Shown here piece by piece: positions 52,291-59,086 of a stretch of 64,000 nt of DNA. The stretch comes from Candidatus Methanoperedens nitratireducens (GTDB lineage Archaea > Halobacteriota > Methanosarcinia > Methanosarcinales > Methanoperedenaceae), in assembly GCF_000685155.1 (NCBI RefSeq), contig NZ_JMIY01000004.1, forward strand, positions 97,388-161,387, read 5' to 3'. A program made the position numbers and the translations under genes. Position 1 is the first letter of the stretch. Each line of letters starts with the position of its first letter. The notes beneath the pieces were generated by a model. It saw only the letters and a list, made by a program, of their open reading frames with translations, did no database searches and was not told where the DNA came from.

Positions 52291-53830
52291 AATTGAGGCA
52301 AATTACCTAGAAGAGGAAAGTTTGGTTTTTGGAGGTATGCATGAAGAGAAAGACCCACGTTTAGGCCTTAAATATTTTGGACCTTTTCATTACTCTACAG
52401 AAAGTTCGTCAATAGAGAAAACCAGATTAGGTATGGTAGGTAATAAATCTGCTAATGAGAAAGCCAAAAAAATAGTTGATTTAATCAGCGATCAGGTAGA
52501 AAGTGATGATAGAAATAAATGGCTTTATCCTCCTTTTCCTGGAATGTCTAAAGATACAAAGTTTCATTGTTCGATTGAATTGTCGGAGAACTGGAAAGAG
52601 ACCATTTTGGAGGATGAGATTAATAGGTTGCTAGAAATCTCAGAACCAAATGAACGAATTGGAGCAGCCGTTGAATTATATTACAATAAGATTGAAAATA
52701 TTTTGACATATGAGGATAATCCTCCAGATGTTGTCTTATGTATGATTCCTCGTGATATCGAGGAATTCTGCGGAATATCTGAAAAAACAAGAGGTGCAAA
52801 AACACCGAAACCCACTCCATTAGAAAAACAAATTCAAGCATTTAAAGAACAAAATCAGAGTTTCTTGTCCCGATGGGGAGTGAGCGTAGAAGAGGAAAAA
52901 CCAAAATTTAAAGGTTATGATTTTAGAAATGCGTTAAAAGGAAAAATTATGGATTTACAATCACCTGTACCGATTCAATTATTAAGGGAATCTACCTGTG
53001 ATACAATCCTAAATTATGAGAAAGGTAAAATGGGAACTAGACAAGATCCTGCCTCCTTTGCATGGAATCTTTCTACAGCACTTTATTATAAGGCGAATGG
53101 AAAACCATGGAGGCTTGCCAAACTAAGACAAGATACATGCTATGTTGGCATCTCTTTCTATTATGATAAATTAAGTTTTAACAAAGATATTCAAACTTCA
53201 ATGGCACAGGTTTTTACACATAATGGAGAAGGGCTTGTTCTAAGGGGAACTGAGGTTTATATTGATGAAAAAACAAAAGAGTCTCATCTATCACAAAATC
53301 AAGCTGAAGACCTATTAAAAGACGTGATTCATACATATATAAAAAAAGCAGGGAGGACCCCATCCAGAGTAGTTATTCATAAATCGACAATGTTTAGTAA
53401 AGCTGAAGAGAATGGTTTTAAATCAGCTATTGAAGCTACCAACAAGAATGCTAAGAAGGATTTTGTGGCTATTTCTAAAAGAAATAACGGAATCCGTTTT
53501 ATGAGAATGGGATCGTATCCAGTTTTGAGAGGAACTTTAATATCTTTATCTGAGAGCGAACATATATTATACACTTCAGGTTACACTCCCAGAATTAGAA
53601 CTTATCCAGGTCATAGTATTCCACAACCCTTATTGATTCATCATAAAGGAGATTCAGAAATTGAAGAGATATGCAAAGAAATCTTAGGTTTAACAAAACT
53701 CAATTGGAATACTACTGCTTTTGCTACATATTTGCCAATAACACTTGCATTTTCTAAAAGGGTAGGAGAAGTATTATCGGAACGTCCTAAAGGTAAACCA
53801 CTTCAAAATCATTACAGATTTTATATGTAG
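52268..53830 (+). CDS. Short prokaryotic Argonaute (MID-PIWI), catalytically inactive
   Basis: A 520-residue pAgo. EEESLVFGGMHEEKDPRLGLKYFGPF (15-40) is the typical opening. The MID domain has PPDVVLCMIPRDIEEF (152-167) and YDFRNALKGKIMDLQSPVPIQLLRESTC. The PIWI domain has CYVGISFYYD (291-300), AQVFTHNGEGLVLRG and RVVIHKST (367-374), ending IPQPLLIHHKGDS...TTAFATYLPITLAFSKRVGEVL. Catalytic aspartates are replaced (GIS for GID; HKS for HRD), so it should bind guide and target without slicing. No PAZ domain. ATG 52268 or TTG 52283 (GAGGGGA 7 bases upstream) are both possible starts. Confidence 0.88.
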   Translation: MRGLILSKIEANYLEEESLVFGGMHEEKDPRLGLKYFGPFHYSTESSSIEKTRLGMVGNKSANEKAKKIVDLISDQVESDDRNKWLYPPFPGMSKDTKFHCSIELSENWKETILEDEINRLLEISEPNERIGAAVELYYNKIENILTYEDNPPDVVLCMIPRDIEEFCGISEKTRGAKTPKPTPLEKQIQAFKEQNQSFLSRWGVSVEEEKPKFKGYDFRNALKGKIMDLQSPVPIQLLRESTCDTILNYEKGKMGTRQDPASFAWNLSTALYYKANGKPWRLAKLRQDTCYVGISFYYDKLSFNKDIQTSMAQVFTHNGEGLVLRGTEVYIDEKTKESHLSQNQAEDLLKDVIHTYIKKAGRTPSRVVIHKSTMFSKAEENGFKSAIEATNKNAKKDFVAISKRNNGIRFMRMGSYPVLRGTLISLSESEHILYTSGYTPRIRTYPGHSIPQPLLIHHKGDSEIEEICKEILGLTKLNWNTTAFATYLPITLAFSKRVGEVLSERPKGKPLQNHYRFYM

Positions 53831-53879
53831 GTACGGGGATATAACTATGCTTTCAACTCTCTGCGTCTCCCCTGAACAA

Positions 53880-54155
53880 AAACATGCCCCACTATTAGAA
53901 GAGCGCCTCCACTGGCACAGCCCCGCCGACAACGAGCCCGCGCCGCGCCTGTACACCCCCGGCATAACAAATCTGCGTTCATCGGCGTCATGCCCGCCGC
54001 TATGCATAGACACGTATGCCTCGCAGGGGCATACGTGGATGCGCCCTCCCGAGGCGCGACTCGGGGCGTTCATCTGCGGTTCGTTCTTTGCGGAAGCGCC
54101 GGATATTGATTGTTCTGCATTTATAAAAAACCCCAAACGTTATTATAGCCCGCCA
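53880..54155. repeat. GC-rich degenerate repeat R2, copy a
   Basis: A GC-rich block between the pAgo and Fic genes. It shares an interrupted set of words with 54852-54985: CGCCGACAACGA, ACAAATCTGCG/ATAAATCTGCG, and GCGCCGGAYATTRATT. It also contains GGCGTTCATCTGCGGTTC, partly repeated at 58350-58367. An open frame 53847-54287 crosses it, but its sequence follows the repeat and matches no family. I therefore treat the 460-base gap as repeat DNA. Confidence 0.5.
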
Positions 54156-54290
54156 TCCTCTGCCTCCTTCTTACCAAAACCCGGCGCTTTCCTCGGAGAG
54201 CGCCCTGGCTGGCATCTACTTGCAGGCAGTGAGCTTGTGCGCTATCTCATAGCCTTTACAGAAAACATGCCAAAAGTGCAGGAGTAAGCG

Positions 54291-54686
54291 ATGGTGGAAG
54301 CAGAGAAAGATATTTTAATTCCAAGCACAGATGATATTATCACCATCAACCAGAAATTGGGTGGCACGGTACTGAATAGGGGAATAATCGATTTCATAAT
54401 CGCTAAGATAGAGGCTAAAGTTCCTAAGAAAGACTATAAACGGCAGATTGCTACTATTGCTGCTGTTTTTTGGTTTGAAATAATCCAGGGACATCCATTT
54501 GTTGATGGTAATAAGAGGACTGGCACAGAGATCATGAAACTTTTCCTTAAGAAGAATGGATTCAAATTAAACACTCCACTGGCAGGACTCGTGTATATAT
54601 CCTTAAAGATTGCAAATAACGAAATATCATATTCAGAATTAATAAACTGGTTATACAGGAGGCTCGAAAATGGAAACCTTTACTAG
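54291..54686 (+). CDS. Fic/Doc-family toxin
   Basis: A 131-residue Fic-fold protein. The core motif is HPFVDGNKRTG (about 64-74), the HxFxDxNKR pattern of the Doc branch, which phosphorylates or AMPylates translation factors. DDIITINQKLGG and RGIIDFIIAKIEAKV form the N-terminal helices. GGAG precedes the ATG. A 45-residue partner overlaps its 3' end. It is first of six TA modules and lies between the two R2 repeat copies. Confidence 0.88.
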   Translation: MVEAEKDILIPSTDDIITINQKLGGTVLNRGIIDFIIAKIEAKVPKKDYKRQIATIAAVFWFEIIQGHPFVDGNKRTGTEIMKLFLKKNGFKLNTPLAGLVYISLKIANNEISYSELINWLYRRLENGNLY

Positions 54687-54807
54687 GTATTTACTGAGAA
54701 AAGGCAAACTGGAGAAAATAGAAGTACCAAAGGAAGTTGCGCTAAAAGAGATAGAGGAAGTTCTGAAAGAGGATAGAGAATTTCTTGAAATAATGGAAAA
54801 GATGTAA
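54670..54807 (+). CDS. Small acidic partner of the Fic toxin
   Basis: A 45-residue protein, METFTRYLLRKGKLEKIEVP followed by KEVALKEIEEVLKEDREFLEIMEKM. It is helical and acidic toward the C-terminus, as expected of an antitoxin peptide. It overlaps the Fic gene by 17 bases. Toxin-first order is unusual for Phd/Doc. The antitoxin role is inferred from position and size. Confidence 0.55.
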   Translation: METFTRYLLRKGKLEKIEVPKEVALKEIEEVLKEDREFLEIMEKM

Positions 54808-54851
54808 TGGAAGATATCTCTGCTGGTCAGACATGGAAAAAAGATATAGAT

Positions 54852-54985
54852 GATCGCCTGGCGCAGCCTTGTCTCCAGCGCCGACAACGAATCTGCACCG
54901 CATTAATACAGACCCGGCACAATAAATCTGCGCAGTCTGTCTCTTCTTTTAGTGCGGCGCCGGACATTAATTACTTATGGTTCAT
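54852..54985. repeat. Degenerate repeat R2, copy b
   Basis: Second, more decayed copy of the R2 element (GCGCCGACAACGA, AATAAATCTGCG, GCGCCGGACATTAATT). It closes the Fic module on its right. A 99-codon frame (54807-55106) crosses it without family resemblance. The remainder up to 55098 holds nothing else recognisable, except a CGCAGAGCACGC-like stretch near 55110. Confidence 0.45.
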
Positions 54986-55098
54986 AAAAATTAACTATCT
55001 AATCTTTGCATCCTGGTATGAAAAAACGGATCAACTTCAACCGGTAAAAGCAAGCAAACAAAGCAACAATTTAAAGATAGAAGACTCTGCGGTAATTA

Positions 55099-55533
55099 TC
55101 AACTAACATCGCAGAGCACGCCAAGAGCGCAGAGAATCAAAATGATACACCCATCACTGCGCTCGCCTCCCGCCGCTGCCTCACATAAAAAGCAGCGCCG
55201 CATAATCGAACAGGCGGCGCACTCGTGCGGATGGCGCGGCGGGGGAGCGGGCGGATGAAGATGCATCAATTGATCTGAGTAATTCTTATAAACCCCTTCC
55301 CGTCTTCCAATCTTTATCGCTCTAATTTCTGTTCCAGAGATCGAATAAATTACTCTGAAATCTCCAACTCTTATCCGATAGGTATTTTCTCTACCTTTGA
55401 TCTTTCTATAAGGCAGGCTGAATGGATTATCCTCAAGCAGCTTTAGTTTTTCAATAATTCTATGTTTATTCTCTTTTTCAAGATTTTTAAGAAAATTAGC
55501 AGCATCAGAGCTTAAGAAAAGTTTAAAACTCAT
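55099..55533 (-). CDS. RelE-family mRNA interferase toxin with repeat-encoded tail
   Basis: Core RelE fold of about 90 residues: MSFKLFLSSDAANFLKNLEKENKHRIIEKLKLLEDNPF, GRENTYRIRVGDFRVIYSISGTEIRAIKIGRREGVYKN. After residue ~90 the frame does not stop but runs through repeat R1 copy A, adding about 54 residues (PPAPPPRHPHECAAC...). This tail is not part of the family and probably marks repeat insertion at the gene end. The 4-base overlap with its antitoxin gene upstream is normal for relBE order. Confidence 0.85.
   Translation of the reverse strand: MSFKLFLSSDAANFLKNLEKENKHRIIEKLKLLEDNPFSLPYRKIKGRENTYRIRVGDFRVIYSISGTEIRAIKIGRREGVYKNYSDQLMHLHPPAPPPRHPHECAACSIMRRCFLCEAAAGGERSDGCIILILCALGVLCDVS
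55161..55260 (+). repeat. Structured GC-rich repeat R1, copy A
   Basis: Reference copy of a ~100-base element. Outer stem CTCCCGCCGC with GCGGCGGGGGAG; inner perfect stem GCGCCGC/GCGGCGC around a 12-base loop (ATAATCGAACA centre); then a CGCAC-TC-GTGCG hairpin. Six copies (A-F) lie between 55.1 and 59.1 kb, all in this orientation, each interval carrying one TA module. Confidence 0.9.
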
Positions 55534-55721
55534 ATAATTTCATCTAAAGAGATTTTATTTCCCTTTTCCATCTCTTCTTCAATTCTATCAAGCTCTTCAA
55601 GCTCCTCCTCAGATAGCTCTTCAAATCCAAGAAAGTTATCTATTTTTGAGTTCAACATTGTTAGTTGATTCTCAATTTTTATCAGGTGAGTGAGTATTTC
55701 TTTGTTAGCACTGATGCTCAT
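55530..55721 (-). CDS. RelB-like antitoxin
   Basis: A 63-residue acidic helical protein: MSISANKEILTHLIKIENQL, then FEELSEEELEELDRIEEEMEKGNKISLDEII. The C-terminal acidic stretch ending in ISLDE resembles RelB-type neutralising peptides in archaea. ATGA overlap with relE supports the pair. No HTH is visible, so DNA binding, if any, would be through the N-terminal segment. Confidence 0.72.
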   Translation of the reverse strand: MSISANKEILTHLIKIENQLTMLNSKIDNFLGFEELSEEELEELDRIEEEMEKGNKISLDEII

Positions 55722-55820
55722 ATTATTTAAGTTGTTTGAAGTATAATAAAAAGTTTTTGTGATATTGTATAGTCAATCATTAACATGGTGTATCTGCTGC
55801 TCTCTCCTATACTGGCATTT

Positions 55821-55917
55821 CCGCCCACATGTGCCTCATATAAAACCAAGCGCCGCATAATCCAATAAGCGGCGGCGCACTCATGCGGATGGCACGGCGG
55901 GGGAGCGGGCGGATGAG
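55821..55917 (+). repeat. Structured repeat R1, copy B
   Basis: Keeps the inner stem core (AGCGCCGCATAATCCAATA then GCGGCGGCGCACTCATGCGG) and the right outer arm GGCACGGCGGGGGAGCGGGCGG. The left outer arm is decayed (CCGCCCACATG). Separates the relBE and PIN modules. Confidence 0.85.
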
Positions 55918-55991
55918 GGCACACCCATGAAATTATCGTTATTAGATGATTATATTTAGGTGAATAAACATAAAGGAGATGCGGTGAATCT

Positions 55992-56423
55992 ATTAAGCGG
56001 ATTTATTTAGATACATGTGCTTGGTGTAGACCTTTTGATGATCCATCTAATCAACGGATTCTTCAAGAATCAAATGCCATAGCTGAGATCTTTAGAAGAG
56101 TAGATGCCAGGGAGCTTGAGATCATAGGTTCAAGCATTTTACTTGCCGAAATCTCCATGATAACACCAAAAATAAAAGAGGAAACAGTTCTATCATTAGT
56201 GAGACATGTCACAAACAGTTTTGCTGTCGCTACCAATACTATCGAAAGATTAGCCGCTGAACTCATGCAGGCATGTACCATCGATGCTATGGATGCTTTG
56301 CACATAGCAGTTGCGATAGAAAATAAAGCTGAAGTTTTTATAACAACTGATGATATCATTTTAAATAAGGCTGAATGCATATTGAGATATAAGATAACAA
56401 TTAGAAACCCCTGTGAGGTATAG
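55992..56423 (+). CDS. PIN-domain toxin (VapC-like), non-canonical start
   Basis: A ~143-residue PIN ribonuclease: IKRIYLDTCAWCRPFDD with the first metal aspartate, SSILLAEISMI with a glutamate, and MDALHIAVAIENKAEVFITTDDIIL with the last acids. No ATG, GTG or TTG exists in frame before the first strand; an ATT at 55992 occupies the place of the usual Met (MKRIYLDT), with AAGGAGA 12 bases upstream. Either AUU initiation or a mutated start. Followed directly by a 71-residue partner. Confidence 0.8.
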   Translation: MKRIYLDTCAWCRPFDDPSNQRILQESNAIAEIFRRVDARELEIIGSSILLAEISMITPKIKEETVLSLVRHVTNSFAVATNTIERLAAELMQACTIDAMDALHIAVAIENKAEVFITTDDIILNKAECILRYKITIRNPCEV

Positions 56424-56424
56424 A

Positions 56425-56640
56425 ATGTCTGAAGCTGCTGTAGAATCTCCTAAAGTAATGGAAAAGGTATTCAATATACTGAAAAGAGAGCTTAGCGCAG
56501 AGGAATATCTCGTTTATCTTCAGACGATAACCCCAAGGATCGGAGACGCAACAAGAGAACTCAGGGATATCACAAAAAAAATGAGTCTTGAGGAAGTATT
56601 GCGCAAGGCAAAGCAGATGGAGAAGACATTGAATGCTTAG
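56425..56640 (+). CDS. Antitoxin-like partner of the PIN protein
   Basis: A 71-residue helical protein: MSEAAVESPKVMEKVFNILKRELSAEEYLVYLQTITPRIGDATRELRDITKKMSLEEVLRKAKQME. I recall similar small proteins next to archaeal PIN genes, but no formal family name. It starts 1 base after the toxin stop; an earlier GTG at 56413 lacks support. Toxin-first order. Confidence 0.62.
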   Translation: MSEAAVESPKVMEKVFNILKRELSAEEYLVYLQTITPRIGDATRELRDITKKMSLEEVLRKAKQMEKTLNA

Positions 56641-56743
56641 AGCTTAAAGATTCGCAGAAAGCATGAAAAACTGCCAATCTCTGGCATCAATCGCCCTCAT
56701 CTTCTTAAAACTCCATCGCCTCCAACCAATCGCCATGTTAATT

Positions 56744-56821
56744 GCCCGCCGCCGCCTCATATAAAAGACAGCGCCGCATAATTCAATAAATTGTGGCGCA
56801 CTCATGCGAGTGGCGCGGCGG
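56744..56821 (+). repeat. Structured repeat R1, copy C
   Basis: CCCGCCGCCGCCTCATATAA, ACAGCGCCGCATAATTCAAT, then TGGCGCACTCATGCGAGTGG and CGCGGCGG. Shorter than copy A: the GGGAGCGGGCGG end is missing. Separates the PIN module from the first hicBA module. Confidence 0.85.
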
Positions 56822-56849
56822 AATATAAAGAAGATAAGAGATATAAAAA

Positions 56850-57083
56850 CTATACTTCCTGCCTCAGCTTTTCATATACTGCCCGCGAAATTTTGATCTG
56901 CTTCAATATCTCTTTGAGCAAACCTATGCTGAGTTCTTCGTCTCAATGCAGAGGCACAACAGTTCTCCTTCCATCTGGATGTATGTATCTTGCATGACTT
57001 CCGACCTGATGGACTTTATCAAAGCCAAGTTTCTCAATAATTTTGCACATCTTCCTTCCAGAGACAGGAAGGAGTCTTGTCAT
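56850..57083 (-). pseudogene. hicA: HicA toxin gene with in-frame TGA
   Basis: Read through, the 77-codon frame is a full HicA: MTRLLPVSGRKMCKIIEKLG, GSHARYIHPDGRRTVVPLH, stop at codon 47 (56945-56943), then DEELSIGLLKEILKQIKISRAVYEKLRQEV. The catalytic His lies in GSHARY. The stop falls where most HicA have HPGEEL-like sequence (one change from GGA). The toxin is thus truncated before its last two helices and probably inactive. It overlaps hicB by 4 bases, so the operon layout is intact. Confidence 0.85.
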
Positions 57084-57307
57084 ACCTTAACCTCTAACTG
57101 CTGTACTCCAATAAATTTTAAAGGCAGAATCTCTTCTTCCCTATCAGCTTCGAGGCAAACCTGTATAGCTTCTTTTATGCGTTCCATAGCCTGCTCTACA
57201 GTTTTGCCCTGCGTATAGCAGCCCGAAATGTCCGGTACTTTCGCTATATACACTCCATCCTCATCCTGCTCGATAAGAACAGTGAAGTTTAGCAGTTTAT
57301 GCTTCAT
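57080..57307 (-). CDS. hicB: HicB antitoxin (partner of broken HicA)
   Basis: A 75-residue HicB: MKHKLLNFTVLIEQDEDGVYIAKVPDISGCYTQGKTVEQAMERIKEAIQVCLEA, the partial RNase H-like fold, with a short C-terminus (FIGVQQLEVKV) and no added DNA-binding domain. The ATG at 57307 fits the family start; a GTG at 57316 is the alternative. Intact although its toxin gene carries a stop. The N-terminus is closely like the remnant at 6784-6855. Confidence 0.9.
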   Translation of the reverse strand: MKHKLLNFTVLIEQDEDGVYIAKVPDISGCYTQGKTVEQAMERIKEAIQVCLEADREEEILPLKFIGVQQLEVKV

Positions 57308-57367
57308 ATAGATCACGTATGATATTTGTATATCTGCTATTTAAATAATCGTCTCCCTGCCTCTGCG

Positions 57368-57448
57368 CTCACCTCCCACCGCCTCATATAAAAAGCAGTA
57401 GCATAATCCAAGAAGCAGCGGCGCTCTCATGCAGATGGCGCGGCGGGA
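57368..57448 (+). repeat. Structured repeat R1, copy D
   Basis: GCTCACCTCCCACCGCCTCA, AGCAGTAGCATAATCCAAGA, AGCAGCGGCGCTCTCATGCA and GATGGCGCGGCGGGACG. The inner left arm is changed (AGTAGC for GCGCCGC), weakening that stem. Separates the first hicBA from the TumE-type module. Confidence 0.82.
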
Positions 57449-57540
57449 CGATACAGTTTGTAGTTAATCGACAAGCATATCAGGAATCAATGGTTATTTA
57501 TAAGCATATATCATATCAATATTAAGCGTGAGAAATAATT

Positions 57541-57831
57541 ATGGCTTTAACAGTTAATGTGAAAAAGGATTTCTCTTTAAAGGAAGTAAGTAATGTGATT
57601 CGCTCTGCTTTAGCTCTGGATGAGCGTATTGCAAAACATAAAAGAGCTAAATACGCTAATATCTGTAAAAATTTTGAGACTAAATATGGGATGAGTTCAG
57701 ATATTTTTATGAGAAAATTTGAATCAGGGGAGTTGGACGAGCGTGATGATTTCTTTGATTGGTATGCTGCAAAAAAGGGCCTTGATAATTGGAGTAAAAA
57801 GCTGGATATATTGTCAGGGATTAGCCTATGA
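57541..57831 (+). CDS. Antitoxin-like protein preceding TumE-type toxin
   Basis: A 96-residue mostly helical protein: MALTVNVKKDFSLKEVSNVI, ERIAKHKRAKYANICKNFETKYGMSSDIFMRKFESGELDERDDFFDWYAAKKGLDNW. The stretch KYGMSSDIFMRKFESGEL is typical of small archaeal antitoxin-like proteins found before nuclease-type toxins. It overlaps the next gene by 4 bases. Role inferred from context. Confidence 0.65.
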   Translation: MALTVNVKKDFSLKEVSNVIRSALALDERIAKHKRAKYANICKNFETKYGMSSDIFMRKFESGELDERDDFFDWYAAKKGLDNWSKKLDILSGISL

Positions 57832-58205
57832 GATCCCGGGAGTATTACTCTCAAATTGAAACGGTTATTAGAGACTGTCCGGTAGTTACTCATTTTTCTA
57901 TAGATTTTGATGAAATTGATGAGCACATAGGATATTTAAAGGGCAGGATTGAGCTAATTGATGTATCGGTTCTCTATTTTATTGAATTTGTTGAAATTCA
58001 GGATAATATGACCAACCGACTCAAATATAAATATCAATGGCAATCTGAGAATGATAGTTTAATAGCACGGTGGGATAACGTACCACACCATAAGGAAGTT
58101 GATACTTTTCCCAATCATATGCACGATGATAAGGGAGTACATGCGTCTCCTGGCGTCGATTTAAAAACTGTCATTGATATAATAGTTGATAAAATAATTA
58201 TCTAA
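57828..58205 (+). CDS. TumE-like (DUF6516) toxin
   Basis: A 125-residue protein of the DUF6516/TumE type as I recall it. LKYKYQWQSENDSLIARWDNVPHHKEVDTFPNHMHDDKGVHAS is the signature region: YxYQWQ, RWDNxPHH and FPNHxH. The His/Asp-rich stretch is the presumed active site. The upstream overlapping gene is its likely antitoxin. Family biochemistry is little known. Confidence 0.72.
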   Translation: MRSREYYSQIETVIRDCPVVTHFSIDFDEIDEHIGYLKGRIELIDVSVLYFIEFVEIQDNMTNRLKYKYQWQSENDSLIARWDNVPHHKEVDTFPNHMHDDKGVHASPGVDLKTVIDIIVDKIII

Positions 58206-58250
58206 GCCCACTGCCTTATCTTGCAAACTAATATATTATCTATTATTGCC

Positions 58251-58328
58251 TTTAACAAAACCAAGCGCCGGATAATCGAACAGGCGGCACTCTCATTCGG
58301 ATGGCGTGGCGGGGGAGCAGGCGGATGA
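58251..58328 (+). repeat. Structured repeat R1, copy E
   Basis: Left outer arm lost (TTTAACAAAACCA). Inner part AAGCGCCGGATAATCGAACA with GGCGGCACTCTCATTCGGAT, right arm GGCGTGGCGGGGGAGCAGGC. Separates the TumE-type module from the second hicBA. It is followed by GCGTTCATCTGCGGTTCC, a word shared with R2a. Confidence 0.85.
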
Positions 58329-58393
58329 AGGTGCATCTACGAATAAACCGCGTTCATCTGCGGTTCCTTATGTTTTAAGGTATAGAGCTTTTA

Positions 58394-58621
58394 TCATAAT
58401 CGAATAAAATCTTCAATAGAATATCCCGCCTCTTTTATTATTGCCCTTAGGGTACCTTTTGGGATATCTACACCCGGATGATTGGGAATTGTAACTCTTC
58501 TCTTTGTAATTGGATTATACCAGATCTCATGGCTTCCCTTTGCATACCTGTCAAAAACAAATCCAACTTTTTTAAGCTTCTTAATAGCATCAGTTGCAGT
58601 CATTGATTGAAGTCTTGTCAT
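58394..58621 (-). CDS. hicA: HicA mRNA interferase toxin
   Basis: A 75-residue intact HicA: MTATDAIKKLKKVGFVFDRYAKGSHEIWYNPITKRRVTIPNHPGVDIPKGTLRAIIKEAGYSIEDF. The double-stranded-RNA-binding-like fold and catalytic His in KGSHEIW are complete, unlike the copy at 56850. It overlaps hicB by 4 bases. The usual start may be the internal MTATDA; the GTG/ATG six residues upstream is kept because it forms the overlap. Confidence 0.92.
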   Translation of the reverse strand: MTRLQSMTATDAIKKLKKVGFVFDRYAKGSHEIWYNPITKRRVTIPNHPGVDIPKGTLRAIIKEAGYSIEDFIRL

Positions 58622-58866
58622 GCATTAATACTTACTGGAACACTGGTAGTTATTATTAGATCCTTCTTTTTTTCAATCTCAAAAGGAAGCGGGTCTCCAT
58701 GTTCAATATATGACTCGATTAATTTTTTAGCAACATCCTGTGCAATCTCTATAGTCTCTGCGATTGTCCTGCCCTGTGCTATTAGCCCCTGCAGAATCTC
58801 ACTTGTTGCAAGATAGCCTCCTTCTTCAAGCTTCTCTATTTTAATATCAATCATGGTTTCTGGCAT
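58618..58866 (-). CDS. hicB: HicB antitoxin
   Basis: An 82-residue HicB-type antitoxin: MIDIKIEKLEEGGYLATSEILQGLIAQGRTIAETIEIAQDVAKKLIESYIEHGDPLPFEIEKK. Antitoxin-first order with 4-base overlap to hicA. AGGTG lies 6 bases before the ATG at 58866. It belongs to a different HicB subgroup from the one at 57080, so the two hicBA modules are not a recent duplication. Confidence 0.9.
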   Translation of the reverse strand: MPETMIDIKIEKLEEGGYLATSEILQGLIAQGRTIAETIEIAQDVAKKLIESYIEHGDPLPFEIEKKKDLIITTSVPVSINA

Positions 58867-58990
58867 TTAAAGCACCTCAATCAATAAATTTGATTATCCA
58901 ACGGTTTTTAAGGTTACTCTATCATATTACGATTTACCTTTAAATGCTTTGTCAGGTACCGAAGGTAGTAGTGTATCAATTATTTTTGTG

Positions 58991-59086
58991 CACCTCCCGC
59001 CGCTACCTCATATAAAAACCAGCGCCGCATAATCGAATAAGTGGCGGTGCTCTCATGTGGGTGGCGCGGCGGGGGAACGGGCGAAT
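58991..59086 (+). repeat. Structured repeat R1, copy F
   Basis: Both outer arms kept (CACCTCCCGCCGC and GCGCGGCGGGGGAACGGGCG), inner AGCGCCGCATAATCGAATAA with GTGGCGGTGCTCTCATGTGG. It ends the array, about 135 bases before the GC-rich amidohydrolase gene. The remaining gap 58867-59221 holds no gene. Confidence 0.88.

Noticed and set aside
53847..54287. 146-codon plus-strand open frame after the pAgo gene
   Set aside because: It follows the GC-rich R2 repeat, shares that DNA with a second decayed copy at 54852-54985 in another frame, and resembles no protein family.
55727..55924. 65-codon minus-strand frame
   Set aside because: Its first half is the minus strand of repeat R1 copy B; the same peptide pattern appears in every R1 copy because of equal repeat length.
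55161..59086. Integron attC sites
   Set aside because: The cassette-like layout is suggestive, but I see no RYYYAAC/GTTRRRY core sites and no tyrosine integrase gene in the window.
55161..59086. CRISPR array
   Set aside because: Repeats are about 100 bases, imperfect and separated by whole genes, not by 30-40 base spacers; no cas genes.
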